NCBI GenBank assembly: GCA_003153585.1
Contig: PLZZ01000260.1
Coordinates: 1-10,320 of the forward strand
From: Acidobacteriota bacterium
GTDB taxonomy: Bacteria > Acidobacteriota > Terriglobia > Acidiferrales > UBA7541
DNA: 10,320 nt
Direction: 5' to 3'
Under the pieces are notes generated by a model. That model saw nothing but the letters and a program-made list of their open reading frames with translations. It was not told the origin of the DNA and searched no databases. Of this stretch, positions 1-6,230 are shown in pieces. Position numbers and translations under genes: made by a program. Positions within the stretch are counted from its first letter, which is position 1, and the number at the start of each line of letters is the position of its first letter.

Positions 1-6
1 AGGATC

Positions 7-732
7 TCAGCCGGCTGCAGCTTGATCCAAGAACCAAACCGGTTCTCTCGCAGGATGAATCCTCGCAGCGGGATACTGACTGGGTTGGGAAGCAGGCTCG
101 TCGCGAATGGCTGACAATATGGCGCGTTTGCCATCGCCAGCCACTAGAAAAAATGTGTTACGCCCTTGGTTCAGAACCACAGGAGTGAGAGTGATGCGCT
201 GAGGAGGCTCCGCCGCAACACGAACCGCGGCGACCCAGCGCACCTTTTCACCCAATGCAGGCGATCCCGGAAACAACGAAGCCGTGTGGCCTTCATCGCC
301 GATCCCCAGGAGCTGCACGTCGAACGCGGGCGGCTCGGATCCGAAGAATTTCAGGAGTTCGGTCTCGTACGCGCGGGCACATTCCTCCGGAGAGGATAAA
401 TTCGTCGGCATCGGATGCACATTTTCGGCCGGAATGGGGACTTGAGAGATCAGAGTCTCGCGGGCCATGTGGTAATTGCTTCGAGGGTCGTCTGCGGGGA
501 CGAATCGCTCGTCACCCCAGAATAAATGGACGCGATCCCATGGAGTCTTGTTCCGGTATTGTTCCGTCTGCGCCCAGAGCGAATACATTTTCCCGGGCGT
601 ATGTCCACCCGAGAGCGCGATCGCAAACCTGCCCCGTTTGGTTACCGCCTCTTGAATGATAGGGAATGTTTCTTCCAGCACAGCTCGGCTGAGCGAAACA
701 AGGTCCGGGAGCACACGCGCATCGAGCTTCAT
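7..732 (-). CDS. pgl: 6-phosphogluconolactonase
   Basis: Hydrolyses 6-phosphoglucono-1,5-lactone to 6-phosphogluconate, the second step of the cytosolic oxidative pentose phosphate pathway. The 241-residue product has the normal length of the NagB-like Pgl/DevB family. Visible motifs are the phosphate-binding SGGHTP loop (residues 41-46), GDER (73-76) and the family signature GIGDEGHTASLFPGSP (143-158) with the catalytic-site histidine H149, plus RITLT (179-183). There is no signal peptide. The ATG lies 26 bp after the gnd stop codon with only a weak Shine-Dalgarno, which suggests translation as part of the upstream gnd transcript. The TAA/TGA end is 6 bp from the window edge, so the gene is complete but what follows it is not visible. 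The assignment is firm; glucosamine-6-phosphate deaminase, the related family, is less likely because of the GDEGHTASLFPGSP signature. Confidence 0.95.
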   Translation of the reverse strand: MKLDARVLPDLVSLSRAVLEETFPIIQEAVTKRGRFAIALSGGHTPGKMYSLWAQTEQYRNKTPWDRVHLFWGDERFVPADDPRSNYHMARETLISQVPIPAENVHPMPTNLSSPEECARAYETELLKFFGSEPPAFDVQLLGIGDEGHTASLFPGSPALGEKVRWVAAVRVAAEPPQRITLTPVVLNQGRNTFFLVAGDGKRAILSAIRDEPASQPSQYPAARIHPAREPVWFLDQAAAG

Positions 733-758
733 GGAGTCTTCGTTTATTCCCGCTGCGC

Positions 759-1670
759 TTAGCTCGCGGTTTTCCTTACGGCGTGCCCGCCGAATTCATT
801 TCGCATCATTGCCAGGAGTTTGTTGGCAAACGGCTCGGGATCCTGCGAGCGAAAGCGGTTGTCCAGCGCCGACGAGATCGCCGGGAGGGCCACTCCGAGT
901 TCCACTCCTTCGATGACTGTCCAGCGCCCTTCGCCTGAATCGGTGACGTAAGCCTCGATGCCTTGAAGCGTGGGATTCTTGCTCAAAGCGTCTACAGTCA
1001 AATCGAGCAGCCAGGAACGGATCACGCTCCCGAACTGCCAAATCTGCCCGACCTGCAGCAGATCGAGTCCGAATTCTTTTTTGTGCCGAAGAAGATCCAG
1101 CCCTTCGGCATACGCCTGCATGATTGCGTACTCGATTCCGTTGTGAACCATTTTCACGAAATGTCCGGAGCCGGTTGGTCCCACGCGCCCCCAGCCTTTG
1201 TCAGGTCCGGGCGCGAGCGTCTGAAAGATTGGTGAAATTCGCTTGATAAGGTCCGCGTCGCCGCCGACCATCATGCTGTAGCCTTCCGTGATACCCCAGA
1301 CTCCTCCGCTGGTGCCGCAGTCCACAAAGTTAATTTTCTTGGGGGCCAGAGCAGCGCCGCGTCGGACGGTATCCTTATAGTAGGAATTTCCGCCGTCGAT
1401 AATCGTGTCACCCGGCACTAGATGAGCGGTGAGTTGTTCGATGGTTTGATCCACTGGCGCTCCGGAGGGAACCATCAGCCACACGATCCGAGGAGCCTTG
1501 AGCTGCGCGATCATTTTCTCCAGCGAGTCCGCGCCCACGGCGCCCTTGGCCGCGAGTCCCTTCACCACGGCCGGATCGCGGTCGAATCCCACAACGCGAT
1601 GGCCGCCCTTGATGAGCCGTTCCGTCATGAACCCGCCCATTTTCCCCAGACCAATCATTCCCAGTTCCAT
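759..1670 (-). CDS. gnd: 6-phosphogluconate dehydrogenase (decarboxylating), short NAD-type
   Basis: Oxidatively decarboxylates 6-phosphogluconate to ribulose 5-phosphate, using the product of the neighbouring pgl. At 303 residues it belongs to the short class of the family, not the roughly 470-residue classical Gnd. The Rossmann fingerprint GLGKMG (7-12) is followed by D30 at the end of the second beta strand, the acidic position that favours NAD over NADP. Further motifs are DGGNS (92-96), GTSGGVWG (119-126), the catalytic lysine K173 in HFVKMVHNGIEY with N177 and E180, and DSGEGRW (244-250). The ATG has a perfect AGGAGG 7 bp upstream inside the 15-bp gap from the HAD gene, so the start is secure and the genes are almost certainly co-transcribed. 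Cofactor preference is inferred from D30 alone. Confidence 0.95.
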   Translation of the reverse strand: MELGMIGLGKMGGFMTERLIKGGHRVVGFDRDPAVVKGLAAKGAVGADSLEKMIAQLKAPRIVWLMVPSGAPVDQTIEQLTAHLVPGDTIIDGGNSYYKDTVRRGAALAPKKINFVDCGTSGGVWGITEGYSMMVGGDADLIKRISPIFQTLAPGPDKGWGRVGPTGSGHFVKMVHNGIEYAIMQAYAEGLDLLRHKKEFGLDLLQVGQIWQFGSVIRSWLLDLTVDALSKNPTLQGIEAYVTDSGEGRWTVIEGVELGVALPAISSALDNRFRSQDPEPFANKLLAMMRNEFGGHAVRKTAS

Positions 1671-1677
1671 AAATTTT

Positions 1678-1683
1678 CCTCCT
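1678..1683 (-). promoter_or_regulatory. Shine-Dalgarno of gnd
   Basis: AGGAGG on the minus strand, 7 nt before the gnd ATG, occupying the 15-bp gap after the HAD stop codon. It fixes the gnd start and is the strongest ribosome-binding site in this operon, suggesting gnd is translated more efficiently than its neighbours. Confidence 0.85.
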
Positions 1684-1685
1684 GA

Positions 1686-2306
1686 TTATTTTCCATCAAT
1701 CAAAATGTCAAAGTGCGCCAAGTCGGCGCGCAGTTGCGCCAGATCCTTAAAGAGTATTGTTTGCATTCCAACCTCTCGCGCGCATTCCAGATTCAGGCCG
1801 CGGTCATCGATCAGAATACACTCGGCGGGGCTTTGCTGAGTAATTTTCAAAGCGAGACTATAGATTCCGAGGTCCGGCTTCCGAACACCCAGGTAGCAAG
1901 AGCTGAAAAAAGCTTCGAAGTAATCCCGCAGCTTGAATTTCTCGATACGATATTCATTGATTTCGCGTGATTCGTTGTTCAGCGAGGCCACCAGGAAGCG
2001 TCTCATGCGAGCGATCTTTCCCAGAAATGCCAGTGGCTCCGGATATGCCTGCGATTGCTCGAACATGAAAGCCTTGAAATCCGCTGGGGTGAAGGCTTGT
2101 TCACGATAAAAAACCGTGCGATGCAGATATTGATCCAAAGTCGCGCGGCCGGTTTCAAAAGCGTCGAGCATCAACTCATGGCGATCCTCGAAGTCCGCCC
2201 AGTCAAGATGAAACTTTTCGACCGCCGCTCGGCGCGAGTGACGATCCCAGCCGTTCGTCAGGATCACACCACCGTTGTCCCAGAACAAAGCTTTGATTGC
2301 TGGCAC
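1686..2306 (-). CDS. HAD-superfamily phosphatase (YihX / DxGGV-type)
   Basis: Probable cytosolic phosphomonoesterase of HAD subfamily I. The 206-residue protein shows motif I at D10-N-G-G-V (the nucleophile Asp, with Gly in place of the usual second Asp, as is normal in the YihX/epoxide-hydrolase-N-terminal branch). A helical cap (about 20-95), motif II around S108 (VASLNN), motif III K143 (VRKPD) and motif IV D167-D168 (ILIDDRG) follow. The start is a GTG preceded by GAGG 5 nt upstream. It is the first gene of the apparent HAD-gnd-pgl operon. The substrate cannot be read from sequence: the branch includes glucose-1-phosphate phosphatases and enzymes of wide specificity. The position next to gnd makes a sugar phosphate or a toxic pathway by-product a reasonable inference. 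Confidence 0.85.
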   Translation of the reverse strand: MPAIKALFWDNGGVILTNGWDRHSRRAAVEKFHLDWADFEDRHELMLDAFETGRATLDQYLHRTVFYREQAFTPADFKAFMFEQSQAYPEPLAFLGKIARMRRFLVASLNNESREINEYRIEKFKLRDYFEAFFSSCYLGVRKPDLGIYSLALKITQQSPAECILIDDRGLNLECAREVGMQTILFKDLAQLRADLAHFDILIDGK

Positions 2307-2360
2307 AGGATCCTCAGTTTATATTCCGCAGTCCCCTGTTGGGTCTTCGGAAAGGGCTCT

Positions 2361-2389
2361 ATTATCACCGTTCAGGCATCGCCGCTAAA
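2361..2389 (-). promoter_or_regulatory. candidate promoter of the HAD-gnd-pgl operon
   Basis: On the minus strand, GATAAT (plus 2361-2366, 5 of 6 matches to the -10 consensus) lies 17 bp from a weak TTTAGC -35 (plus 2384-2389). Predicted transcription start is near 2354, giving a leader of about 48 nt before the GTG at 2306 that includes the GAGG ribosome site. This is motif matching only. Confidence 0.35.
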
Positions 2390-2410
2390 GCAAAATCCTG
2401 GGCTCAGGCG

Positions 2411-2439
2411 TCGACCGGCCCACGCCCTTGCCGTATGAT
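2411..2439 (+). promoter_or_regulatory. sigma70-type promoter of the DUF488 gene
   Basis: TCGACC (2411-2416, 4 of 6 matches to the -35 consensus) and TATGAT (2434-2439, 5 of 6 to the -10) are separated by exactly 17 bp. The expected transcription start falls at about 2446, only about 7 nt before the ATG at 2453, so the messenger would be leaderless or nearly so. This agrees with the absence of any Shine-Dalgarno. Confidence 0.5.
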
Positions 2440-2451
2440 TAATCGATGATG

Positions 2452-2465
2452 TATGCGTACGCATA
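2452..2465. repeat. 14-bp perfect palindrome across the DUF488 start codon
   Basis: TATGCGTACGCATA reads the same on both strands and contains the ATG start codon. It lies at about +6 to +20 relative to the predicted transcription start, a position where a bound dimer could block transcription or translation initiation. No repeat copy was noticed elsewhere in the window. Confidence 0.6.
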
Positions 2466-3061
2466 AAAAGCATAAGAAACAGACAATTTTCACCATCGGC
2501 CATTCGACGCGTCCTCTCAGCGAGCTGGTCCAATTGCTGCGAGCACATGGGGTTCACCGCGTGATCGACATCCGCGCCATACCTCGTTCACGCCACAACC
2601 CTCAATATAACCGCGAAACTCTGGGACCGGCGCTGCGATCCAACAAAATCGTGTACGTGCACCTTAAGGCGCTTGGTGGGCTACGCCGCACGAAACCCGA
2701 TTCCAAAAATGTCGGCTGGCACAACGCAAGTTTTCGCGGCTTCGCCGATTACATGCAGACGGCCGAATTCGAAGCTGCGCTTGCGCGTGCGATTAAGCTT
2801 TCCAAAGTTAGGCCCAGCGTCCTGATGTGCGCTGAAGCGGTGCCCTGGCGCTGTCACCGATCGCTTGTGTCAGACGCGCTTGCGGCGCGGAAATTCTCCG
2901 TGGAACACATCATGAGCGCGACGCGTGCAAACCAGCATAAGCTGACTTCGTTTGCGCGAGTGCGCGGCAAGAAAGTTACGTATCCCTCGGACAAGCCCAT
3001 CCGGCATAGGCGAACGGCCCCGAAATCCAAACGGCGATCAAAATCACCAACAAAGCAATGA
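2453..3061 (+). CDS. DUF488 domain protein
   Basis: A member of the DUF488 family, whose biochemical role is not established. The 202-residue protein has the family landmarks: TIGHSTR (14-20), VIDIRAIPRSRHNPQYN (37-53), YVHLKALGGLR (68-78) and CAEAVPWRCHRSLVSDAL (126-143). The conserved Cys, His and Arg residues of the last block (C126, C134, H135, R136) look like an active or binding site. About 30 residues at the C-terminus (172-202) are strongly Lys/Arg-rich and look disordered, which might allow nucleic-acid contact. The N-terminus is also basic. The ATG has no Shine-Dalgarno and lies just after a good -10 element. It is transcribed alone, divergent from the HAD operon and convergent with the metallo-hydrolase gene. 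Family assignment is firm; function is unknown. Confidence 0.87.
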   Translation: MRTHKKHKKQTIFTIGHSTRPLSELVQLLRAHGVHRVIDIRAIPRSRHNPQYNRETLGPALRSNKIVYVHLKALGGLRRTKPDSKNVGWHNASFRGFADYMQTAEFEAALARAIKLSKVRPSVLMCAEAVPWRCHRSLVSDALAARKFSVEHIMSATRANQHKLTSFARVRGKKVTYPSDKPIRHRRTAPKSKRRSKSPTKQ

Positions 3062-3101
3062 GGGTACTCTAGGTTTCTCGGAGTTACCGGCTCGATGTCG
3101 T

Positions 3102-4079
3102 TTACAACTGCGGAAAATCGCGGCCTTCGCCGGAAGCAAGCGTGAAAAAAGGGTTCAGAGGTTTGCGCGCATCGACCGCCCGTCGCAATTCGTTCACAGG
3201 CTCGTCTTCTCCGTCGTCGGCCAAGCGAAAAGTTCCATAGTGGATTCCAATGCTCGTGGCCGCCCCCAGATCTGCGTGGGCACGGACTGCGTCAGCGGGC
3301 GAAACGTGCACTGGTCCCATAAACCATTGCGGAATGTAGGCGCCGATGGGAAGAAACGCCAGGCGAATCTCCGGGAAGCGGCGCTTAATCTCTTGGAAGT
3401 GCGAACCGTATCCGCTGTCGCCTGCGAAATAGACCGCGCCGGAAGGACTCTGTACTACGTAGCCGCACCAAAGGGTTTTGTTCCGATCGCGCAAACTGCG
3501 TCCCGAGAAATGCCTGGCAGGCACCGAAGTAATTTTCACATTGTTGCCCATATCGGCTGTTTGCCACCAATCGAGTTCGCTGATTTGTCCGGATGACGTG
3601 ATCCTCTTTCGCGCGAATCGAGCGCGGACGCCGAGAGGCACTACAAACTTCGGGTGCCACCGCGACGCGATTCTTTTCACCGTAGGAATGTCCAGATGAT
3701 CGTAGTGATCGTGACTCTGTAGGACAATATTGATGGAAGGTAGATCTTCAAACCGAATGCCCGGCGCGCGGTGCCTGCGAGGACCGATCCATGAAAAGGG
3801 GCTGGCCCGCATCGACCATATCGGATCGGTGAGAATATTCATTCCGTCCATTTGAATCAGGACGGTGGAATGACCCACAAACGTCGCTCTGATTTTTCCG
3901 CCGATGACTCGTTCCGGCGGCGGCGCTCCGGGCGGCTCGTCTATCCATTTGTGCCACGGTCCCGGCTTGCGATTTGCCAGCCATCGGAGAACGCTGCCGG
4001 TGCCGCGCAATCCGCTTCCTGAATTAAAAAAATGCTGCCCGTCAAAGTGGTCTGTAGCGGGCCCTCGATAAAAGTTCAT
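3102..4079 (-). CDS. metallo-beta-lactamase-fold hydrolase, NAPE-PLD/UlaG-like
   Basis: Zinc-dependent hydrolase of the branch that contains N-acyl-phosphatidylethanolamine phospholipase D and UlaG-like proteins. The 325-residue protein begins with the FDG-x-x-FFN motif (12-19) typical of the NAPE-PLD-like group. Then come FVGHSTVLI (67-75), LTDPIWS (83-89), the metal motif H123-x-H125-x-D127-H128, H190 in PARHFSGR, the bridging D221 in FAGDSGYG and H280 in GIHYGTF. The full metal-ligand set is present, so the enzyme should be active. I see no signal peptide. The start ATG is 16 bp after the aldo/keto reductase stop with no strong Shine-Dalgarno, which suggests one transcript. The substrate is unknown; a phosphodiester of a lipid is one possibility by homology, but bacterial members are mostly uncharacterised. 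Confidence 0.88.
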   Translation of the reverse strand: MNFYRGPATDHFDGQHFFNSGSGLRGTGSVLRWLANRKPGPWHKWIDEPPGAPPPERVIGGKIRATFVGHSTVLIQMDGMNILTDPIWSMRASPFSWIGPRRHRAPGIRFEDLPSINIVLQSHDHYDHLDIPTVKRIASRWHPKFVVPLGVRARFARKRITSSGQISELDWWQTADMGNNVKITSVPARHFSGRSLRDRNKTLWCGYVVQSPSGAVYFAGDSGYGSHFQEIKRRFPEIRLAFLPIGAYIPQWFMGPVHVSPADAVRAHADLGAATSIGIHYGTFRLADDGEDEPVNELRRAVDARKPLNPFFTLASGEGRDFPQL

Positions 4080-4095
4080 CTAGATTAAGACCCGC

Positions 4096-5211
4096 CTACT
4101 TTTCCGCTGCATTCGCTTTTGGTTTCTCAGCCGTCGTAGCGCGCAGAGGGGGAGCAGCAGCCCAAGCATTCACGGGATTTTCACCCATGACCCTATTTTG
4201 TATGGCAGGCCCAAAAAATGTGTAAGGGTGAAACAGTTCGATTGCACTCGCATCGTCCAGACGCTTTCTAAGCTCCGCGGGGATTGTGAATTCAATCGCA
4301 CTGAGATTATCCTGGAGTTGCGGAACGTTCGAAGCCCCAATGATGGTTGAAGTAATTCCCGGCTGCGTCGAAACCCAATTTAACGCTACTTGCGCCGGTT
4401 TCTTATCGAGCTGTTTCGCTACATCCAGGAGAGCATCCAGCACTCCCCAGTTGCGCTCCGTGAATCTATCAAACAGTTGAGCGAACTTGGCCTGGTCAAG
4501 CCGTCCGTCGCCCTTTCCGGTGTTCCCTTCTCGCTTGTATTTCCCACTCAAGAAACCGCCTGCCAACGGACTCCAGGGACAAATCCCAATCCCGAGTTCT
4601 TGCGCGACCGGAACGTGTTCGCGTTCGATATTGCGCTCGACAAGTGAGTACTCTAATTGAAGGGCGATCAGACCCTCCTTGCCTTCCTTTTCCGCCAGCG
4701 TTTGCGCGCGCGCCACATACCATGCCGGCACATCCGAGAATCCGAAGTGGCGGATTTTTCCCGTACGCACAAGATCGTTCAACGTGGAGAGAACTTCTTC
4801 CACCGGTGTGACCATGTCCCACACATGCATCCAGTACAAATCAATGTAGTCCGTCTTCAGGCGCCGAAGCGATCCTTCCAAAGCACGATATATATTCTTG
4901 CGGCCGTTTCCCCCTGCATTCGGATTAGCGGGGTCGCCGTTAAAAGTAAACTTTGTGGCAAGCACCACGCGCTCGCGCAAACCGCGTTCCGCAATAAATT
5001 GGCCCACTAGCTCTTCGCTCTTCCCCATGGTGTAGCCATCTGCTGTGTCGATGAAATTCCCGCCCTGCTCGATGTAGCGGTCGAATACCTGGTGCGCCAC
5101 CGCCGGTTCGCTTCCCCATCCCCACTCGGTGCCAAACGTCATGGTTCCTAACGCCAGCGGACTCACGCGAAGTCCGGAGCGTCCCAGCGTCACATACTGT
5201 TTCAAGCTCAT
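4096..5211 (-). CDS. aldo/keto reductase
   Basis: Soluble NADPH-dependent reductase of aldehydes or ketones with a TIM-barrel fold. The complete catalytic tetrad is visible: D55 and Y60 (FIDTADGY), K87 (ATKF) and H129 (YWMHVWD). The cofactor-phosphate segment IIGASNVPQLQDNL is at 290-303. The N-terminal YVTLGRSGLRVSPLALGTMTFG (6-27) is typical of the YajO/YghZ-like and general-stress-type AKRs. The last 20 residues are a low-complexity Ala/Lys/Pro tail. The frame opens further upstream, to 5277, but a GGAGG 7 nt before the ATG at 5211 and the family N-terminus place the start there (371 residues). It is the first gene of a pair with the metallo-hydrolase and diverges from the dienelactone-hydrolase-like gene. 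The physiological substrate cannot be told from sequence. Confidence 0.93.
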   Translation of the reverse strand: MSLKQYVTLGRSGLRVSPLALGTMTFGTEWGWGSEPAVAHQVFDRYIEQGGNFIDTADGYTMGKSEELVGQFIAERGLRERVVLATKFTFNGDPANPNAGGNGRKNIYRALEGSLRRLKTDYIDLYWMHVWDMVTPVEEVLSTLNDLVRTGKIRHFGFSDVPAWYVARAQTLAEKEGKEGLIALQLEYSLVERNIEREHVPVAQELGIGICPWSPLAGGFLSGKYKREGNTGKGDGRLDQAKFAQLFDRFTERNWGVLDALLDVAKQLDKKPAQVALNWVSTQPGITSTIIGASNVPQLQDNLSAIEFTIPAELRKRLDDASAIELFHPYTFFGPAIQNRVMGENPVNAWAAAPPLRATTAEKPKANAAEK

Positions 5212-5218
5212 CGTCGAG

Positions 5219-5223
5219 CCTCC
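5219..5223 (-). promoter_or_regulatory. Shine-Dalgarno that fixes the aldo/keto reductase start
   Basis: GGAGG on the minus strand with a 7-nt spacer to the ATG at 5209-5211. It supports a 371-residue protein and argues against the 22-residue longer reading frame that begins at 5277. Confidence 0.8.
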
Positions 5224-5322
5224 ATGTCCATCTTGGATGCAAAAGCAGGAAGGATTGATTCGCATTCCTTTGACCAAGACAACCCTATAAAATCCTCCAG
5301 GGAATGCATCTTTTGCATTTTC

Positions 5323-5346
5323 TACTTAGCGAGACCACGCTAAGTA
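5323..5346. promoter_or_regulatory. perfect 9-bp inverted repeat, putative operator between divergent genes
   Basis: TACTTAGCG (5323-5331) and its exact reverse complement CGCTAAGTA (5338-5346) flank a 6-bp spacer, giving a 24-bp dyad. It lies 35 bp before the dienelactone-hydrolase-like ATG and 111 bp before the aldo/keto reductase start. The size and symmetry suit a dimeric repressor such as a TetR- or MarR-type protein, but no regulator gene is in the window. It is followed by no T-run, so a terminator is unlikely. No clear sigma70 promoter was found around it. Confidence 0.5.
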
Positions 5347-5381
5347 TGCTTCCATAGAGCGCGAGTAAAGGGGCCCATTTG

Positions 5382-6122
5382 ATGGAGAGCGTTGCGACCG
5401 AGACAGTTTCGCTGAAAGTGGACGATGGAACAGAGATGAATGCATACGTGGCGCGTCCATCGGGCGATGGCAAGTATCCCGGTGTGCTGGTTTTCCAGGA
5501 AGCTTTCGGTGTGAACGCGCATATTCGAGACGTCACCGAACGCCTCGCCCGCGAAGGGTATGTATCAATCGCTCCTGAACTCTACCATCGTACCGCCCCC
5601 GGCTTTGAAGGCAAATACGACGACTTCCAATCCGTGGTTCCGCATATGAAAGCTATGACCGAGAAAGGCACAGTCGAAGATATTCGCGCAGCCCACGCCT
5701 GGCTAACACGCAGTTCGTGCGTTATGCCGCACAAAATCGCCAGCATCGGATTCTGCATGGGCGGACGGGCTTCTTTTTTGGCCGCCACGAGTCTTCCTCT
5801 GCAAGCGTCAATCTCATTTTACGGCGGGAATATCGCGCCGGCGTTGCTCCCGCGGGTTGCGGACCTGCATGCGCCCATCCTATTTTTCTGGGGCGGTCTC
5901 GACAAACACATCGGCCCGGAGCAGACGCGCGCTATCGTGGACGAATGCAAACGTCTGGGCAGAACGTACGTGAATGTCGAGTTTTCGAACGCCGATCACG
6001 GATTTTTCTGCGATGTTCGGCCCAGCTACCATCCGGGCGCGGCAACCCTGGCTTGGAGCCTTGCCAAGACTTATCTTCTCCTCCACCTCGTCAAAGTTGA
6101 CGAGCGCTCGCGCTTGATCTAA
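5382..6122 (+). CDS. dienelactone hydrolase family protein (alpha/beta hydrolase)
   Basis: Cytosolic alpha/beta hydrolase with the Cys-Asp-His triad of the dienelactone hydrolase family: C125 in GFCMGG (123-128), D174 in WGGLDKHI and H206 in ADHGFF. E40 in FQEAFG matches the glutamate that interacts with the cysteine nucleophile in characterised family members. At 246 residues it has the usual family length. Start: a TTG lies one codon earlier (5379), but the ATG at 5382 has AAAGGGG 8 nt upstream and is preferred. The gene is divergent from the aldo/keto reductase. True chlorocatechol-pathway DLH is unlikely, since no aromatic-degradation genes are nearby; general lactone or ester hydrolysis or detoxification is more plausible. 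Confidence 0.9.
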   Translation: MESVATETVSLKVDDGTEMNAYVARPSGDGKYPGVLVFQEAFGVNAHIRDVTERLAREGYVSIAPELYHRTAPGFEGKYDDFQSVVPHMKAMTEKGTVEDIRAAHAWLTRSSCVMPHKIASIGFCMGGRASFLAATSLPLQASISFYGGNIAPALLPRVADLHAPILFFWGGLDKHIGPEQTRAIVDECKRLGRTYVNVEFSNADHGFFCDVRPSYHPGAATLAWSLAKTYLLLHLVKVDERSRLI

Positions 6123-6230
6123 TGTCGCAACTCCCTGCGGTTCCTTGGCCACGTTGTGCTAGCATCTCTGATTCAAAGTTCATCGCTTGTGCAGTGTGCT
6201 AACTGGGAATTCACTACGTTTCGAGGTTAG

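Noticed and set aside
2318..2323. TATAAA on the minus strand close to the HAD GTG start
   Set aside because: Transcription from it would begin after or within the GAGG ribosome site, and no -35 is present; the GATAAT further upstream is a better candidate.
3062..3101. Imperfect hairpin GGTACTC/GAGTTACC between the convergent DUF488 and metallo-hydrolase genes
   Set aside because: It contains a bulge, has an 11-nt loop and no T-tract on either side, so it is too weak to call a terminator.
5212..5277. 22-codon N-terminal extension of the aldo/keto reductase frame
   Set aside because: A strong GGAGG sits 7 nt before the ATG at 5211, and the family N-terminus begins just after it; the extension has no family similarity and would overlap the promoter region.
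5270..5291. TTGACC and TATAAA on the plus strand as a promoter for the dienelactone-hydrolase-like gene
   Set aside because: The spacer is only 10 bp, far from the 16-18 bp a sigma70 promoter needs.
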